From: Burkholderiales bacterium
Lineage (GTDB): Bacteria; Pseudomonadota; Gammaproteobacteria; Burkholderiales; Burkholderiaceae_C
Assembly (NCBI GenBank): GCA_019509985.1
Contig: JAEKLF010000033.1
Span: forward strand, 62,001 to 126,000
DNA: 64,000 nt
Direction of reading: 5' to 3'
The stretch's first letter is position 1. Each line of letters begins with the position of its first letter. Below are positions 25,347 to 34,084 of this stretch, piece after piece. Under the pieces are notes generated by a model, which ran no database searches, was not told where the DNA came from, and was given only the letters and a program-made list of their open reading frames with translations. Position numbers and translations under genes: made by a program.

Positions 25347-25982
25347 ATGACCGCGCCATCGCACGCACTGCACCTCCTCATCGTGGACGACCATCCCGTC
25401 GTGCGTGTCGGCATGGCGCAGCTGCTGCGCACGCAGCGCGAAGGCTGCGAGGTGAGCGAGGCCGACAGCCTCGCGGCCGCGCAGGCTCTGCTGGCGTGCC
25501 GGCCTGACGTGACTCTTGTCGTGCTCGACGTTCACCTGCCCGGCGTCGCCCCGCTGCAGGCGCTCCAGCAACTGCGCGCGGAATGGCCGCTGCTGCCGGT
25601 GCTGCTGATGTCGGCCGACAGCGACCCGCTGCTGGCCATGCGCGCGCTCGACGGTGGTGCCGCCGGCTGGCTGCCCAAGAGCGCCGACGTAGGCGTACTG
25701 CTCAGGGCGCTGGAGCTGGTGCTGGCCGGTGGCTGCTATCTCCCGCCCTTCCTGCTGCAACGCGGCACCGAGCTGCCGGACGAGGCGCTCACGCAGCGTC
25801 AGGCCGAGGTGCTGGCCGAGCTGGTGAAGGGCCGCAGCAACAAGGAGATCGCGCGCGAGCTGGGCATGAGCGAGCCGACGGTCAAGGGTCACCTGGTGAC
25901 GATCTTTCGCGTGCTGCGGGTGCGCAATCGCGCCGAGGCCGCGCTGGCGGGCCAGGCGCGGCTGGCCTCAACGCGGTTCTGA
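25347..25982 (+). CDS. LuxR-type response regulator
   Basis: Product of 211 aa. Receiver with DD (14-15), Asp61 in VVLDVHLPG and Lys near 113 (WLPKSAD). LuxR HTH at about 145-205 (LTQRQAEVLAELVKGRSNKEIARELGMSEPTVKGHLVTIFRVL). The start at 25347 begins MTAPSHALHLLIVDDHPV. Its last 15 bp overlap the convergent hybrid kinase gene. The two are probably partners. Confidence 0.93.
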   Translation: MTAPSHALHLLIVDDHPVVRVGMAQLLRTQREGCEVSEADSLAAAQALLACRPDVTLVVLDVHLPGVAPLQALQQLRAEWPLLPVLLMSADSDPLLAMRALDGGAAGWLPKSADVGVLLRALELVLAGGCYLPPFLLQRGTELPDEALTQRQAEVLAELVKGRSNKEIARELGMSEPTVKGHLVTIFRVLRVRNRAEAALAGQARLASTRF

Positions 25983-27710
25983 GTGTGGCTCCGAGGGCGC
26001 GCTGAGCCAGGCGCGCAGGGCGGCCGGCGGCAGCGGCTTGCGTGCCGGCTGCACGCGCAGTGCACGCAAGGCCTTCGCGCTCATCGGCAGGGTCTCGCCG
26101 CTGATGAGAAGCGCCGGCAGCGCATCGCCGAACGCCTCGCGCAAGGCCGCGATGGCACTCAGCCCGTTGCCCTCTTCGAGCCGCCAGTCGCTGATGAGGC
26201 GCTGCGGCCGGGCCTCAGCGGCGCGCAGGCGCGCCAGCAACGGCGCCACGGCGGCTTCCGCCCAGACGTCGCAGCCCCAGGTGCGCAGCAGCGTCACGGT
26301 GGCCTCGCGCACGGCTTCGTCGTCCTCCACCAGCGCGACGCAGCGGCCCTGCAGTGGCAGGCCCTGCGGCACGGTGAGCGGCTCGGTCAGCGGGCGCGGC
26401 TCGTCCTCGGGCAGGCTCACGGTGAAGCAGCTGCCATGCCCCAGGCGGCTGCGCAGGCCCACCGGGTGGTCCAGCAACCGTGCCAGCCGCGCCACGATGG
26501 CCAGGCCCAGGCCGTGGCCGCGGCGCCGGTCGCGCCCCGGGTTGGCGAGCTGCACGAACTCCTGGAAGATGCGCTCATGGTGCTCGGGCGCGATGCCCGG
26601 GCCCGTGTCCCAGACTGCGATCTGCACGCGGCCCGCTCGCCGCCGAGCCGCCAGCAGCACACCACCCCGCGCGGTGTGCGAGAGCGCGTTGGACAACAGG
26701 TTGCGCAGCAGGCGTTCCAGTTGCTGCGTGTCGCTGCGCACCCACAGCCCCGTCGGGCGCAGCCGCCACTGCATGCCCCTGGCTTCGGCCAGCACCGCGT
26801 ACTCGGTGGAGAGGCGCTCGAACAAGGGCTGCAACGGCAGCGAGCGCCACTGCGGCTGCAGTGCACCGCTGTCCAGGCGCGACACGTCGAGCAGGCTTTC
26901 CACCAACCCGTCCAGCGCCTGCGCCATGGTCTGCAGCTGCTCCGCCGTCTGCGCCGCACGTCGGCCCTGCAGCTCGTGCGCGGCTTGCGCGGCGAGCAGG
27001 CCCAGCGCATGCACGGGTTGGCGCAGGTCATGGCTGGCGGCGGCCAGAAAGCGCGTCTGCGCTTCGCGCGCCGCCTGGGCCTGGGCGAGCAAGGCCTCGC
27101 GCTCGAAACGCAGCGCATGGCTCTCACGCAGCAGCCGGGTGTGGCGCAGCGTCAAGGCCATCGCCAGAGCCACGGCGGACAGCACCAGCAAGGCGTTGTA
27201 GGCGCCGCCCCAACTGCCGAGCGACAGGAAGAGCGAGATCAGTGCCACGGCGACGGGCGCGATCAGCATCACGAAGGCGCGTGGCTGCGGCGCCATCACA
27301 TTGATGCTGGCCACGCAGGTCAGGCAGGCCAGCATGCCGGCGTACATCTGGGTGGCGCTCTGCCGCGCGTCGAACGCCATCACCAGCGCCAGCGCCCAGA
27401 GTCCACCGGTGAGCAGCGCCCCCAGCTCGGCGCGGCGCTCCCACGGCGCGGGGTCGGCGGCCTCCGGCAACCGCGCCACCTGGCGCTTCCACTGGGCGCG
27501 CTGCACGATCAGCGCGGCAAATGCCGCGCCCCAGGCCAGCAGCGCCGGCAGCACCACGCGATCCATCTGCGTGCCCAGGTGCAGCAGCACCAGCAGCGCC
27601 GCCGCCACCAGGCTCACCCCGCTCTGGGCATAGAACAGCAGCAGCATCGCGCGGCGCGTGCGTTCGTCCTCGGGATGGGGCAGCATGCCCCGCATCATGC
27701 CCAGGCGCAC
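25968..27710 (-). CDS. Membrane hybrid histidine kinase with C-terminal receiver
   Basis: Up to 580 aa; the first possible start is GTG at 27710, with ATGs at 27698, 27695 and 27686, none with a strong ribosome site. Six or so membrane helices (about 21-45, 52-70, 97-113, 120-139, 144-163, 170-188) precede HisKA with His227 in AAASHDLRQPVHAL and HATPase (NLLSNALSH, WDTGPGIAP, GHGLGLAIVARLARLL). The receiver holds Asp in LISDWRLEEG near 505. The tail overlaps the convergent response regulator. Confidence 0.9.
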   Translation of the reverse strand: MRLGMMRGMLPHPEDERTRRAMLLLFYAQSGVSLVAAALLVLLHLGTQMDRVVLPALLAWGAAFAALIVQRAQWKRQVARLPEAADPAPWERRAELGALLTGGLWALALVMAFDARQSATQMYAGMLACLTCVASINVMAPQPRAFVMLIAPVAVALISLFLSLGSWGGAYNALLVLSAVALAMALTLRHTRLLRESHALRFEREALLAQAQAAREAQTRFLAAASHDLRQPVHALGLLAAQAAHELQGRRAAQTAEQLQTMAQALDGLVESLLDVSRLDSGALQPQWRSLPLQPLFERLSTEYAVLAEARGMQWRLRPTGLWVRSDTQQLERLLRNLLSNALSHTARGGVLLAARRRAGRVQIAVWDTGPGIAPEHHERIFQEFVQLANPGRDRRRGHGLGLAIVARLARLLDHPVGLRSRLGHGSCFTVSLPEDEPRPLTEPLTVPQGLPLQGRCVALVEDDEAVREATVTLLRTWGCDVWAEAAVAPLLARLRAAEARPQRLISDWRLEEGNGLSAIAALREAFGDALPALLISGETLPMSAKALRALRVQPARKPLPPAALRAWLSAPSEPHSEPR

Positions 27711-27879
27711 GTGAATAGGCAGCCCTACGAACGGATAGGCTCAGGGCGCGGCCGCGTCAGGGGAGGTTGGGGCGCGTGGAATCCCGCGGCCCTGCTCGAT
27801 ACCCCGGAGCGACGGACGAAGGGGCTCGGCGTCAGGCGACACAGGGCGAGCACATCGCGTATCTCGAACGGAAGACACC

Positions 27880-28437
27880 ATGGGAATCTTGACCTTCAGC
27901 ATCAACGTCACGCTGGACGGCTGCGTCGACCACCGGGAAGGCATTGCCGACGACGAGACGCACGCCTTCTTCACCCGCCTCATGGACGAGGGCGGGGCGA
28001 TGCTGTGGGGCCGCGTCACCTACGAGATGATGGAGAGCTACTGGCCAGCGGTCGCCCGCGGCGACACGCAGACACCGCCGGCAATGCGCGAGTGGGCGCT
28101 CAAGCTGGAAGCCAAGCCGAAGTACGTGGTGTCCTCGACGCGCCAAGACTTCCCGTGGACCCACAGCCACCACATCGCCGGCGACCTGCGCACCGGCATC
28201 CAGAAGCTCAAGGACGCCACGCCGGACGGCGTGCTCCTGGGTAGCGGCAAGCTCGCGACCGAGCTGGACCGGCTGGATCTGATCGACGAGTACCAATTGC
28301 TCGTCCACCCCAGGATCGCCGGCCACGGCCCGACCCTGTACGAGAGCGGACTGGCCAGCACGCGCCGCCTCGAGTTGATCTCGGCGCAACCGCTGCGCAA
28401 CGGCGCGGTCGCCATGCACTACCGGCGCGCGCGCTGA
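27880..28437 (+). CDS. Dihydrofolate reductase-like (RibD C-terminal) protein
   Basis: Product of 185 aa with the RibD_C/DHFR-like fold: LTFSINVTLDGCVDHREG at the start, MLWGRVTYEMMESYWP, KYVVSSTRQDFPW, and VLLGSGKLATELDRLDLIDEYQLLVHPRIAGHGPTL. Family members reduce pteridine or pyrimidine-like substrates with NADPH; the actual substrate is unknown. A long inverted repeat spans its stop and that of eutC. Confidence 0.88.
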   Translation: MGILTFSINVTLDGCVDHREGIADDETHAFFTRLMDEGGAMLWGRVTYEMMESYWPAVARGDTQTPPAMREWALKLEAKPKYVVSSTRQDFPWTHSHHIAGDLRTGIQKLKDATPDGVLLGSGKLATELDRLDLIDEYQLLVHPRIAGHGPTLYESGLASTRRLELISAQPLRNGAVAMHYRRAR

Positions 28438-28464
28438 GCCTGCGGCGTCGGCCGCAGGCTCAGC
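28433..28464. terminator. 14-bp perfect hairpin spanning both convergent stop codons
   Basis: Arms 28433-28446 (GCTGAGCCTGCGGC) and 28451-28464 are perfect complements with loop GTCG. The left arm contains the TGA of the DHFR-like gene and the right arm the TGA of eutC. No T tract follows, so it could be a bidirectional 3'-end stabiliser rather than a classical intrinsic terminator. Confidence 0.6.
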
Positions 28465-29254
28465 CGCCCAGCAGCCGCATCAGCGACGAGGGTTCGGCCG
28501 ACAGCGCGCGGTCGTCCTGCTCGTCCTTCAGCGCGACGCCGCTCAGCTGCCGCGTTCGCGCGTCGCGCAGCAACGCATGCAGCTTGGCGGCCGCCATGGC
28601 CGGTGGCAGGCCTTCCGGCCGGACGTTGGAGAGGCAGTTGCGCTGGGCATCGACGAGGCCCGCGCGCGGTGCCCAGCTGAAGTAGACGCCCAGGCTGTCC
28701 GGCGCACTCAAGCCCGGGCGCTCGCCGATCAGCACGACGACGCAGCGGGCGTTGAGAAGCGCGCCGACCTCGTCGCCGATCGCCACACGGGCCTGGGTAG
28801 CGACGACCGGCGGCGCCCAGGCCCAGCCGCCCTCAAGCAACAGCCGCTCACGCAGCGCGGTCAACAGCGGCAGGGCCTGGCGTTGCAGGGCCAGCGCCGA
28901 GAGTCCGTCGGCGAGGACGAAGGCGAGGTCGGTCTCAGCGGCCTGCAGGGCGGTCAGCATCGCGGTGCTGGCGTCGTCGAGCCGGCGGCCAAGGTCGGGG
29001 CGTTGCAGGTAAGTCGCGCGGTCCGGCGCGCGGCTGTGCACCTGCAGCGGCACCTCACCGAGCGCCCGCAGGCCGGCCAGCAGCGCGTCCACGTCCAGCG
29101 GCATGTGCACGGCATCGCGCGCCTCGGCATGGGCCTGCTGGAAGGCCAGGTGCGCGGCGGTCGGCACGCTGGCGCCGGCGCGGCCCAGCGCGATGCGCGC
29201 GGCCGTGTAGCGGCGCAGGCTGGCCCAGGGCTGGTCGGTGATGGGCGGCTTCAT
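28460..29254 (-). CDS. eutC: Ethanolamine ammonia-lyase small subunit
   Basis: Product of 264 aa. The start MKPPITDQPWASLRRYTAARIALGRAGASVPT and the block VVLIGERPGLSAPDSLGVYFSWAPRAGLVDAQRNCLSNVRPEGL are diagnostic of EutC. With EutB and adenosylcobalamin it splits ethanolamine to acetaldehyde and ammonia. The ATG overlaps the eutB stop (ATGA). Confidence 0.95.
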   Translation of the reverse strand: MKPPITDQPWASLRRYTAARIALGRAGASVPTAAHLAFQQAHAEARDAVHMPLDVDALLAGLRALGEVPLQVHSRAPDRATYLQRPDLGRRLDDASTAMLTALQAAETDLAFVLADGLSALALQRQALPLLTALRERLLLEGGWAWAPPVVATQARVAIGDEVGALLNARCVVVLIGERPGLSAPDSLGVYFSWAPRAGLVDAQRNCLSNVRPEGLPPAMAAAKLHALLRDARTRQLSGVALKDEQDDRALSAEPSSLMRLLGG

Positions 29255-30621
29255 GCCTGCGATAGCAGCGCGGCAAAGCGCGCCGGCATGCCGTCCGCCA
29301 GCCGCGGCTCGCCGCCGGCCTCGAACACGCCCACACGTTGCAGCCAAGCCTCGAACTCGGGCGCCGGCCGCAGCCCGAGCAGGCGGCGCATGGCCAGCGC
29401 GTCGTGAAAACTGGTGCTCTGGTAGCCCAGCATGATGTCGTCCGACCCCGGCACGCCCATGACGTAGTTGCAGCCGGCCGCGCACAGCAGCGTCAGCAGG
29501 CTGTCCACATCGTCCACGTCGGCCTCGGCATGGTTGGTGAAGCAGACGTCCACGCCCATCGGCAAGCCCAGCAGCTTGGCCGCGCAGTGGTCTTCCAGGC
29601 CTGCGCGCAGGATCTGCTTGCCATCGAACAAGTACTCGGGGCCGATGAAGCCGACAACGCTGTTGACCAGCAGCGGCTCGAAGCGTCGCGCGACGGCGTA
29701 GGCGCGACATTCCAGCGTCTGCTGATCGCACCCATGGTGGGCGCCGCTGGACAGCGCACTGCCCTGGCCGGTCTCGAAGTACATGACCTGGCGGCCGCCG
29801 CGCTTGAGCGACAGCGCCGCTTGTTGCGCTTCTTCCAGCAGACCCAGCGTGATGCCGAAGCCGGTGTTCGCGGCCTCGGTGCCGGCGATGGACTGGAACA
29901 CCAGGTCCACCGGCGCGCCGCGGTGGATGGCCTCGATCGTCGTCGTCACATGCGTCAGCACGCAGCTCTGCGTCGGGATCTCGTGGTGGCTGATCACCGC
30001 ATCCAGCATCTGCACCAGGCGCATGACCTGCGGCAGGTTGTCGGTCGCCGGGTTGATGCCGATGACGGCGTCGCCCGCGCCCATCAGCAGGCCGTCGAGC
30101 AGGCTGGCGGCGATGCCGGCCTCGTCGTCGGTCGGATGGTTGGGCTGCAGCCGCGTGGCCAGGCGCCCGCGCAGTCCAAGGGTCGAGCGGAACTGCGTGA
30201 CCACCTCGCAGCGGCGCGCGATCAGCATCAGGTCCTGCACGCGGCAAAGCTTGCTGACGGCCGCGACCATTTCGGGCGTCAGGCCGGCGGCGATCTGCGC
30301 GGGGTCGACCGCATCGGCCAGCAGCGCATCCCGCAGACCGCCCACGGTCAGGTGGGCGATGGGCGCGAAGGCGGTCGCGCCGTGCGTGTCGACGATGAGG
30401 CGCGTGACCTCGTCGCTCTCGTAGGGCACGACGGCTTCGTTCAGGAAGGCCTTCAGGGGCAGATCGGCCAGCGCCAGCTGCGCGGCGACCCGCTCGCGCG
30501 CGTTGGCCGCGGCCACGCCGGCCAGCTCGTCGCCCGAACGCCGCGGACTGGCCTTGGCCAGCAACGTGCGTAGATCCGCGAACTGGAAGCGCTCGCCGGC
30601 AAGGGTGTGCGTGAAGGCCAT
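29251..30621 (-). CDS. eutB: Ethanolamine ammonia-lyase large subunit
   Basis: Product of 456 aa, close to the E. coli length. The start MAFTHTLAGERFQFADLRTLLAKASPRRSGDELAGVAA and blocks such as GLMGAGDAVIGINPATDN, FQSIAGTEAANTGFGI, YFETGQGSALSSGAHHG and FTNHAEADVDDVDSLL match EutB. It is the catalytic, B12-binding subunit. No microcompartment, reactivase (EutA) or transporter genes are nearby, which suggests a short, non-compartmental ethanolamine route. Confidence 0.95.
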   Translation of the reverse strand: MAFTHTLAGERFQFADLRTLLAKASPRRSGDELAGVAAANARERVAAQLALADLPLKAFLNEAVVPYESDEVTRLIVDTHGATAFAPIAHLTVGGLRDALLADAVDPAQIAAGLTPEMVAAVSKLCRVQDLMLIARRCEVVTQFRSTLGLRGRLATRLQPNHPTDDEAGIAASLLDGLLMGAGDAVIGINPATDNLPQVMRLVQMLDAVISHHEIPTQSCVLTHVTTTIEAIHRGAPVDLVFQSIAGTEAANTGFGITLGLLEEAQQAALSLKRGGRQVMYFETGQGSALSSGAHHGCDQQTLECRAYAVARRFEPLLVNSVVGFIGPEYLFDGKQILRAGLEDHCAAKLLGLPMGVDVCFTNHAEADVDDVDSLLTLLCAAGCNYVMGVPGSDDIMLGYQSTSFHDALAMRRLLGLRPAPEFEAWLQRVGVFEAGGEPRLADGMPARFAALLSQA

Positions 30622-30774
30622 GGCGCGAGTGTGCGCAAAAGCCGTGCCACCTGCATGACAAAGCGGTGACCGGGCCAGGGTGTGAGGATTACCGAAGCGA
30701 CAAGCATGGGATTGTTCGTGGCCGGGCCGCTGCCGAACATCGCGCCCTTTCGGCAACGACCCGACGCGAGATTC

Positions 30775-32412
30775 ATGCAGACCTGTTGGAAGGCCGGGCG
30801 CCAGGCCCTGTTGAGCCTGGCCTTGAGCACCGGCATCGTCTGGGCTGCGCCCAACCCGGCGACAGACCCGGCCGCCGTGGGCCAGTTGATCAGTGCGGTC
30901 AGCCTGGACGTGATGTCCGAGGCCTCGCTCAATGCCTGCGGCGACGTGGGCGCGGCGTCCCTCCCGCAGATGCGCGCGGCCTGGGTGGCCTGGCGCGACA
31001 AGCACGGCCTGGCGCCGCTGCGCATGGTGGTGACCCACCTGATGGGCCGCAACCCCAGCAGCTTCCCCAAGTGGGAGGCCGTCACCGAGCCTCTGCGCCA
31101 GAAGGTGCTGGCCGACCCCGCGCCCGACAAGGCCTGCGCGGCACTCGCGAAGGACTGGCAGGGGCCCGGAATGGACGTCACCGCCCTTTATCCGCAGGCC
31201 CGCGCCGTGGCGGTGGCCCTGGTGCAGGCCAAGATGGCCCCGGCGCCGCAGATGCCGGCCATCATTTCGGTGCCCGGCGGCGGCCAGGTCTTGCTGCCCA
31301 GCCAGATACCGGCCTTCTTCAAGCAGCATGGCTACTGGAGTGCGCTGTCCGAGGAGCAGGCGCAGAAGCAGCTTGGAGCCATCTACGTCAAGGGCCGCGT
31401 GATGCGCAACGCCAGCCACTGGGACCATTTCTACCTCGTGCAAGAACAGGGCGACCGGCGGGCCGACCCGCCCATCTATCTACGCTTTGACGCCGAGGCC
31501 CTGGTGGGCCGCGAGGTGGTGCTGCGCGGTCTTGTCACGTCGCTGAGCAGCACGTCCATGACGCTGGACGGCGCCGCGATCGTGAGCGACGGCGCCAGCT
31601 TCACACCCTACGCGCTCGCCCAGGCCCCGTTCGAACGCAAGGAGGTCATCCTGCAGCGGGTGACCAGCGCGCCCGGCAGGGGTCTGGCCGACAAGGACCT
31701 GGCCGCCGTCGTCATCCACGGCGAGGGCAACTACAACTACGGCAGCAAGTGGGAGGAAGACGTGCGCTTCCTGCTGCGCGATGGCACGGTGTACCGGCGC
31801 ACCGAGATGCCGCCCGACCAGCTCAACGTCGCCGCCTCGCGCCAGCTGGAGCCGCAGCGCTGGGGCCGCTGGCGCGCCCACGGCAAGGGCTACGAGATGC
31901 AGGCCCAGGACGACGACGGCCGCCCCGCGGGCGACTGGAAGGCCGAAAAGCATCTGGCCGTGCGCCCCTGGCCCCAGGACACGCGGCTGGAAGGTGGCTA
32001 CAGCCGCGGCACGTTCACCGGCAGCCTGGTCACTGGCGGCACCTCGTCCACGCGCGGCATCCGCTTCACCCGCGACGGCCGCTTCGAGCGCAGCTACCAG
32101 TCGTTGTCCAGCTCCGGCACGCTGGCCGCCACGCTGAACAACACCGTCATCTCGGGCTCATCCCACGGCGACGGCAAGGGCAGCAGCAGCACCGGCGGCG
32201 GCTCCGTGGGCACGGGGACCGGCACCGTCACCGCCATCAGCAGCAACAAGAAGGACGACGGCGCCAGCCGCCGCGGCCGCTACCAGCTCAGCGGCTTCGT
32301 GCTGACGCTGGACTACGACGACGGCCACCAGGAGCGTCTGCTCAGCTTCCCCGTCTACGACAACACCGACACCGTCTACGTCGGCAGTGGCAGCTACAGC
32401 CTCGACAAGTAG
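30775..32412 (+). CDS. Exported protein of unknown function (first gene of a three-gene operon)
   Basis: Product of 545 aa from the ATG at 30775 (MQTCWKAGRQALLSLALSTGIVWAAP), a signal peptide; ATG 30706 is an alternative. No family recognised. A central stretch (about 160-330) has a beta-rich, OB-like look (IYVKGRVMRNASHWDHFYLVQEQGDRRADPPIYLRFDAEALVGREVVLRGLV). The C-terminal part has a Gly/Ser/Thr-rich segment (about 460-500) and ends SVYVGSGSYSLDK-like. It is followed after 26 bp by a second exported protein. Confidence 0.7.
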   Translation: MQTCWKAGRQALLSLALSTGIVWAAPNPATDPAAVGQLISAVSLDVMSEASLNACGDVGAASLPQMRAAWVAWRDKHGLAPLRMVVTHLMGRNPSSFPKWEAVTEPLRQKVLADPAPDKACAALAKDWQGPGMDVTALYPQARAVAVALVQAKMAPAPQMPAIISVPGGGQVLLPSQIPAFFKQHGYWSALSEEQAQKQLGAIYVKGRVMRNASHWDHFYLVQEQGDRRADPPIYLRFDAEALVGREVVLRGLVTSLSSTSMTLDGAAIVSDGASFTPYALAQAPFERKEVILQRVTSAPGRGLADKDLAAVVIHGEGNYNYGSKWEEDVRFLLRDGTVYRRTEMPPDQLNVAASRQLEPQRWGRWRAHGKGYEMQAQDDDGRPAGDWKAEKHLAVRPWPQDTRLEGGYSRGTFTGSLVTGGTSSTRGIRFTRDGRFERSYQSLSSSGTLAATLNNTVISGSSHGDGKGSSSTGGGSVGTGTGTVTAISSNKKDDGASRRGRYQLSGFVLTLDYDDGHQERLLSFPVYDNTDTVYVGSGSYSLDK

Positions 32413-32438
32413 CCGGCCTCTTCACCCTGGAGTTTGAA

Positions 32439-33122
32439 TTGCACCGACCCTTTCGCCTCGCGCTGATCACCCTTGCCTGCGCCGCCGGCGCGGCCACCGC
32501 CCAGGTGGCGCCTTCCACCAGCCTGGCCGAGCAGATGCGCGCCATGCTCGGCAAGCCCGCCGCGGCTGGCACGGCGCCCGTCGTCAGCCCCGTGCCTGCC
32601 GCTGCGACCACCCCCGGCGCGCCAGTCATCGCCAGCGGCCCCGCCCAGGTCCGCCAGTCAGCCACCGAACTTGCGCAGCGCTTCCCGGCCACCCACCGCG
32701 CGGCGATGACCAAAGCTTTCGAGGAGTCGTTCGCGTTCTGGCAAAAGCTCGAGACCCAGCTCGGCCTCACGCCCAACGACGTGGGCGCCGCCACGGCCGC
32801 CTTCATCGCCGGCAACTACGCCGCCTTCATGCAGCAGCAGGTGCCGGACGAGGACTTCAAGGCGCTGGTGGCGCAGATGCAGGGCCTGCTGGCGCGCAAC
32901 CCCGCCTTCGCGCAGAGCGGCCCCGCCGCCAAGCGCAGCATGTACGAGCAGCTCGCCATGGTGGGCACCTTCATGGCCGTCTACCGCGAGCAGCTCAAGG
33001 CCAAGCCCAACCCGGCCGAGGAAGTGAACTTCCGCAACGCCGCCAAGGCCAACCTGGAGGCCGGCGTCGGGCTGGCGGTGGAGCGCATCCAGATCGGCCG
33101 GCAAGGCCTGGTGCTGCGTTGA
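32439..33122 (+). CDS. Exported protein resembling DUF6683
   Basis: Product of 227 aa from the TTG at 32439, chosen because GGAG lies 6 nt upstream and a signal peptide (FRLALITLACAAGAATAQ) follows. The region 85-225 (RFPATHRAAMTKAFEESFAFWQKLETQLGLTPNDVGAATAAFIAGNY; MYEQLAMVGTFMA) is helical and resembles DUF6683, by memory only. Its TGA overlaps the TTG of the next gene. Function unknown. Confidence 0.7.
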   Translation: MHRPFRLALITLACAAGAATAQVAPSTSLAEQMRAMLGKPAAAGTAPVVSPVPAAATTPGAPVIASGPAQVRQSATELAQRFPATHRAAMTKAFEESFAFWQKLETQLGLTPNDVGAATAAFIAGNYAAFMQQQVPDEDFKALVAQMQGLLARNPAFAQSGPAAKRSMYEQLAMVGTFMAVYREQLKAKPNPAEEVNFRNAAKANLEAGVGLAVERIQIGRQGLVLR

Positions 33123-34084
33123 GGGCCGCCGCGCTGCTGGCCTTGTGCCTGCTGAGCCACCAGGGCGCCACCGCACAAGGCCAGCTGCTGTTTCTGGACG
33201 CCTACAAACACCTCAGCGGGAGCACCCCCGACGGCAAGAGCGGGCAGGAACTGACGCCTTTCGCGCTGGGCGACAAGGAGGGACTGCAGATGCTGGCGGC
33301 GGGCCGCAAATATGCGCTGTTCCGCCACACGTCCAAGGACCGCGACACCGTCTTCATCCACGACACCGCCACGCACCAGCTGGAGTACACGCAGGAGGTG
33401 CCCGTCAACACCGACATCGCGGGCCCGCTCTTCGGCGACCCCGACACCTTCATGCTGCGCACCTTCGTCGGCGCCACCGACAAGAACTCCGCCTTCATCG
33501 TCAAGCTGCGCGCCGGCAAGTTGCTGGGCACCATCTCCACCCAGGGCTTCAAGGACAGCATTCGGGCGCTGCCCGATGGCAGGCTCTACCGCATCAACGA
33601 CGACTCCGGGCGCATTGCCGTGGCCGCGGCGGACGGCGGCTGGCGCGACATCGGGGCGCTGCAGATCCCGCCTCGCCTCAAGATCAGCGACTGGCGCATC
33701 AGCCACCGCGGCGACAAGCTCGCGATCATGTACGGCAGCGTCGACAGCGGCGGCGTGTACCGCAGCGACATCTGGGTGGCCAACATCGACGGCAGCGGCC
33801 AATACCGGCTGACCAGCCAGTGGGACATGATGTACCCGCGCTGGTCGCCCGACGACCGCTACGTGGCCTTCCAGTTCGACACCACCTCCAGCCTCATCAA
33901 CCCCGCCGGTCTCGGTGGCGCCGGCCTGTATGGCCACTGCTCGTACTGGTACGCGCCGGTGGAGGCCAGCAACGTGTCCGGTATCTCTTACGGCAAGGCG
34001 CACCCCATTGCACGACAGATGTACGTGAAGAAGAGCGGCAGGGAGATGGCCGACACCTGCACGCTTCTCGCTTGGGAACACTAG
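33119..34084 (+). CDS. Exported TolB-like beta-propeller protein
   Basis: Product of 321 aa from the TTG at 33119, overlapping the previous stop (TTGA). A signal peptide (MRAAALLALCLLSHQGATAQG) is present. Repeats such as SDIWVANIDGSGQYRLTSQWDMMYPRWSPDDRYVAFQF are WD40-like/TolB propeller blades. It probably acts in the periplasm or outside the cell with the two upstream exported proteins. Its TAG stop shares a CTAG palindrome with the stop of the convergent LysR gene. Confidence 0.75.
   Translation: MRAAALLALCLLSHQGATAQGQLLFLDAYKHLSGSTPDGKSGQELTPFALGDKEGLQMLAAGRKYALFRHTSKDRDTVFIHDTATHQLEYTQEVPVNTDIAGPLFGDPDTFMLRTFVGATDKNSAFIVKLRAGKLLGTISTQGFKDSIRALPDGRLYRINDDSGRIAVAAADGGWRDIGALQIPPRLKISDWRISHRGDKLAIMYGSVDSGGVYRSDIWVANIDGSGQYRLTSQWDMMYPRWSPDDRYVAFQFDTTSSLINPAGLGGAGLYGHCSYWYAPVEASNVSGISYGKAHPIARQMYVKKSGREMADTCTLLAWEH

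Noticed and set aside
27711..27879. Possible third copy of the structured repeat upstream of the DHFR-like gene
   Set aside because: It shares only short pieces (GACACAGGGCG, GAGCACATCGC) with the repeat and lacks the paired arms and both conserved ends.
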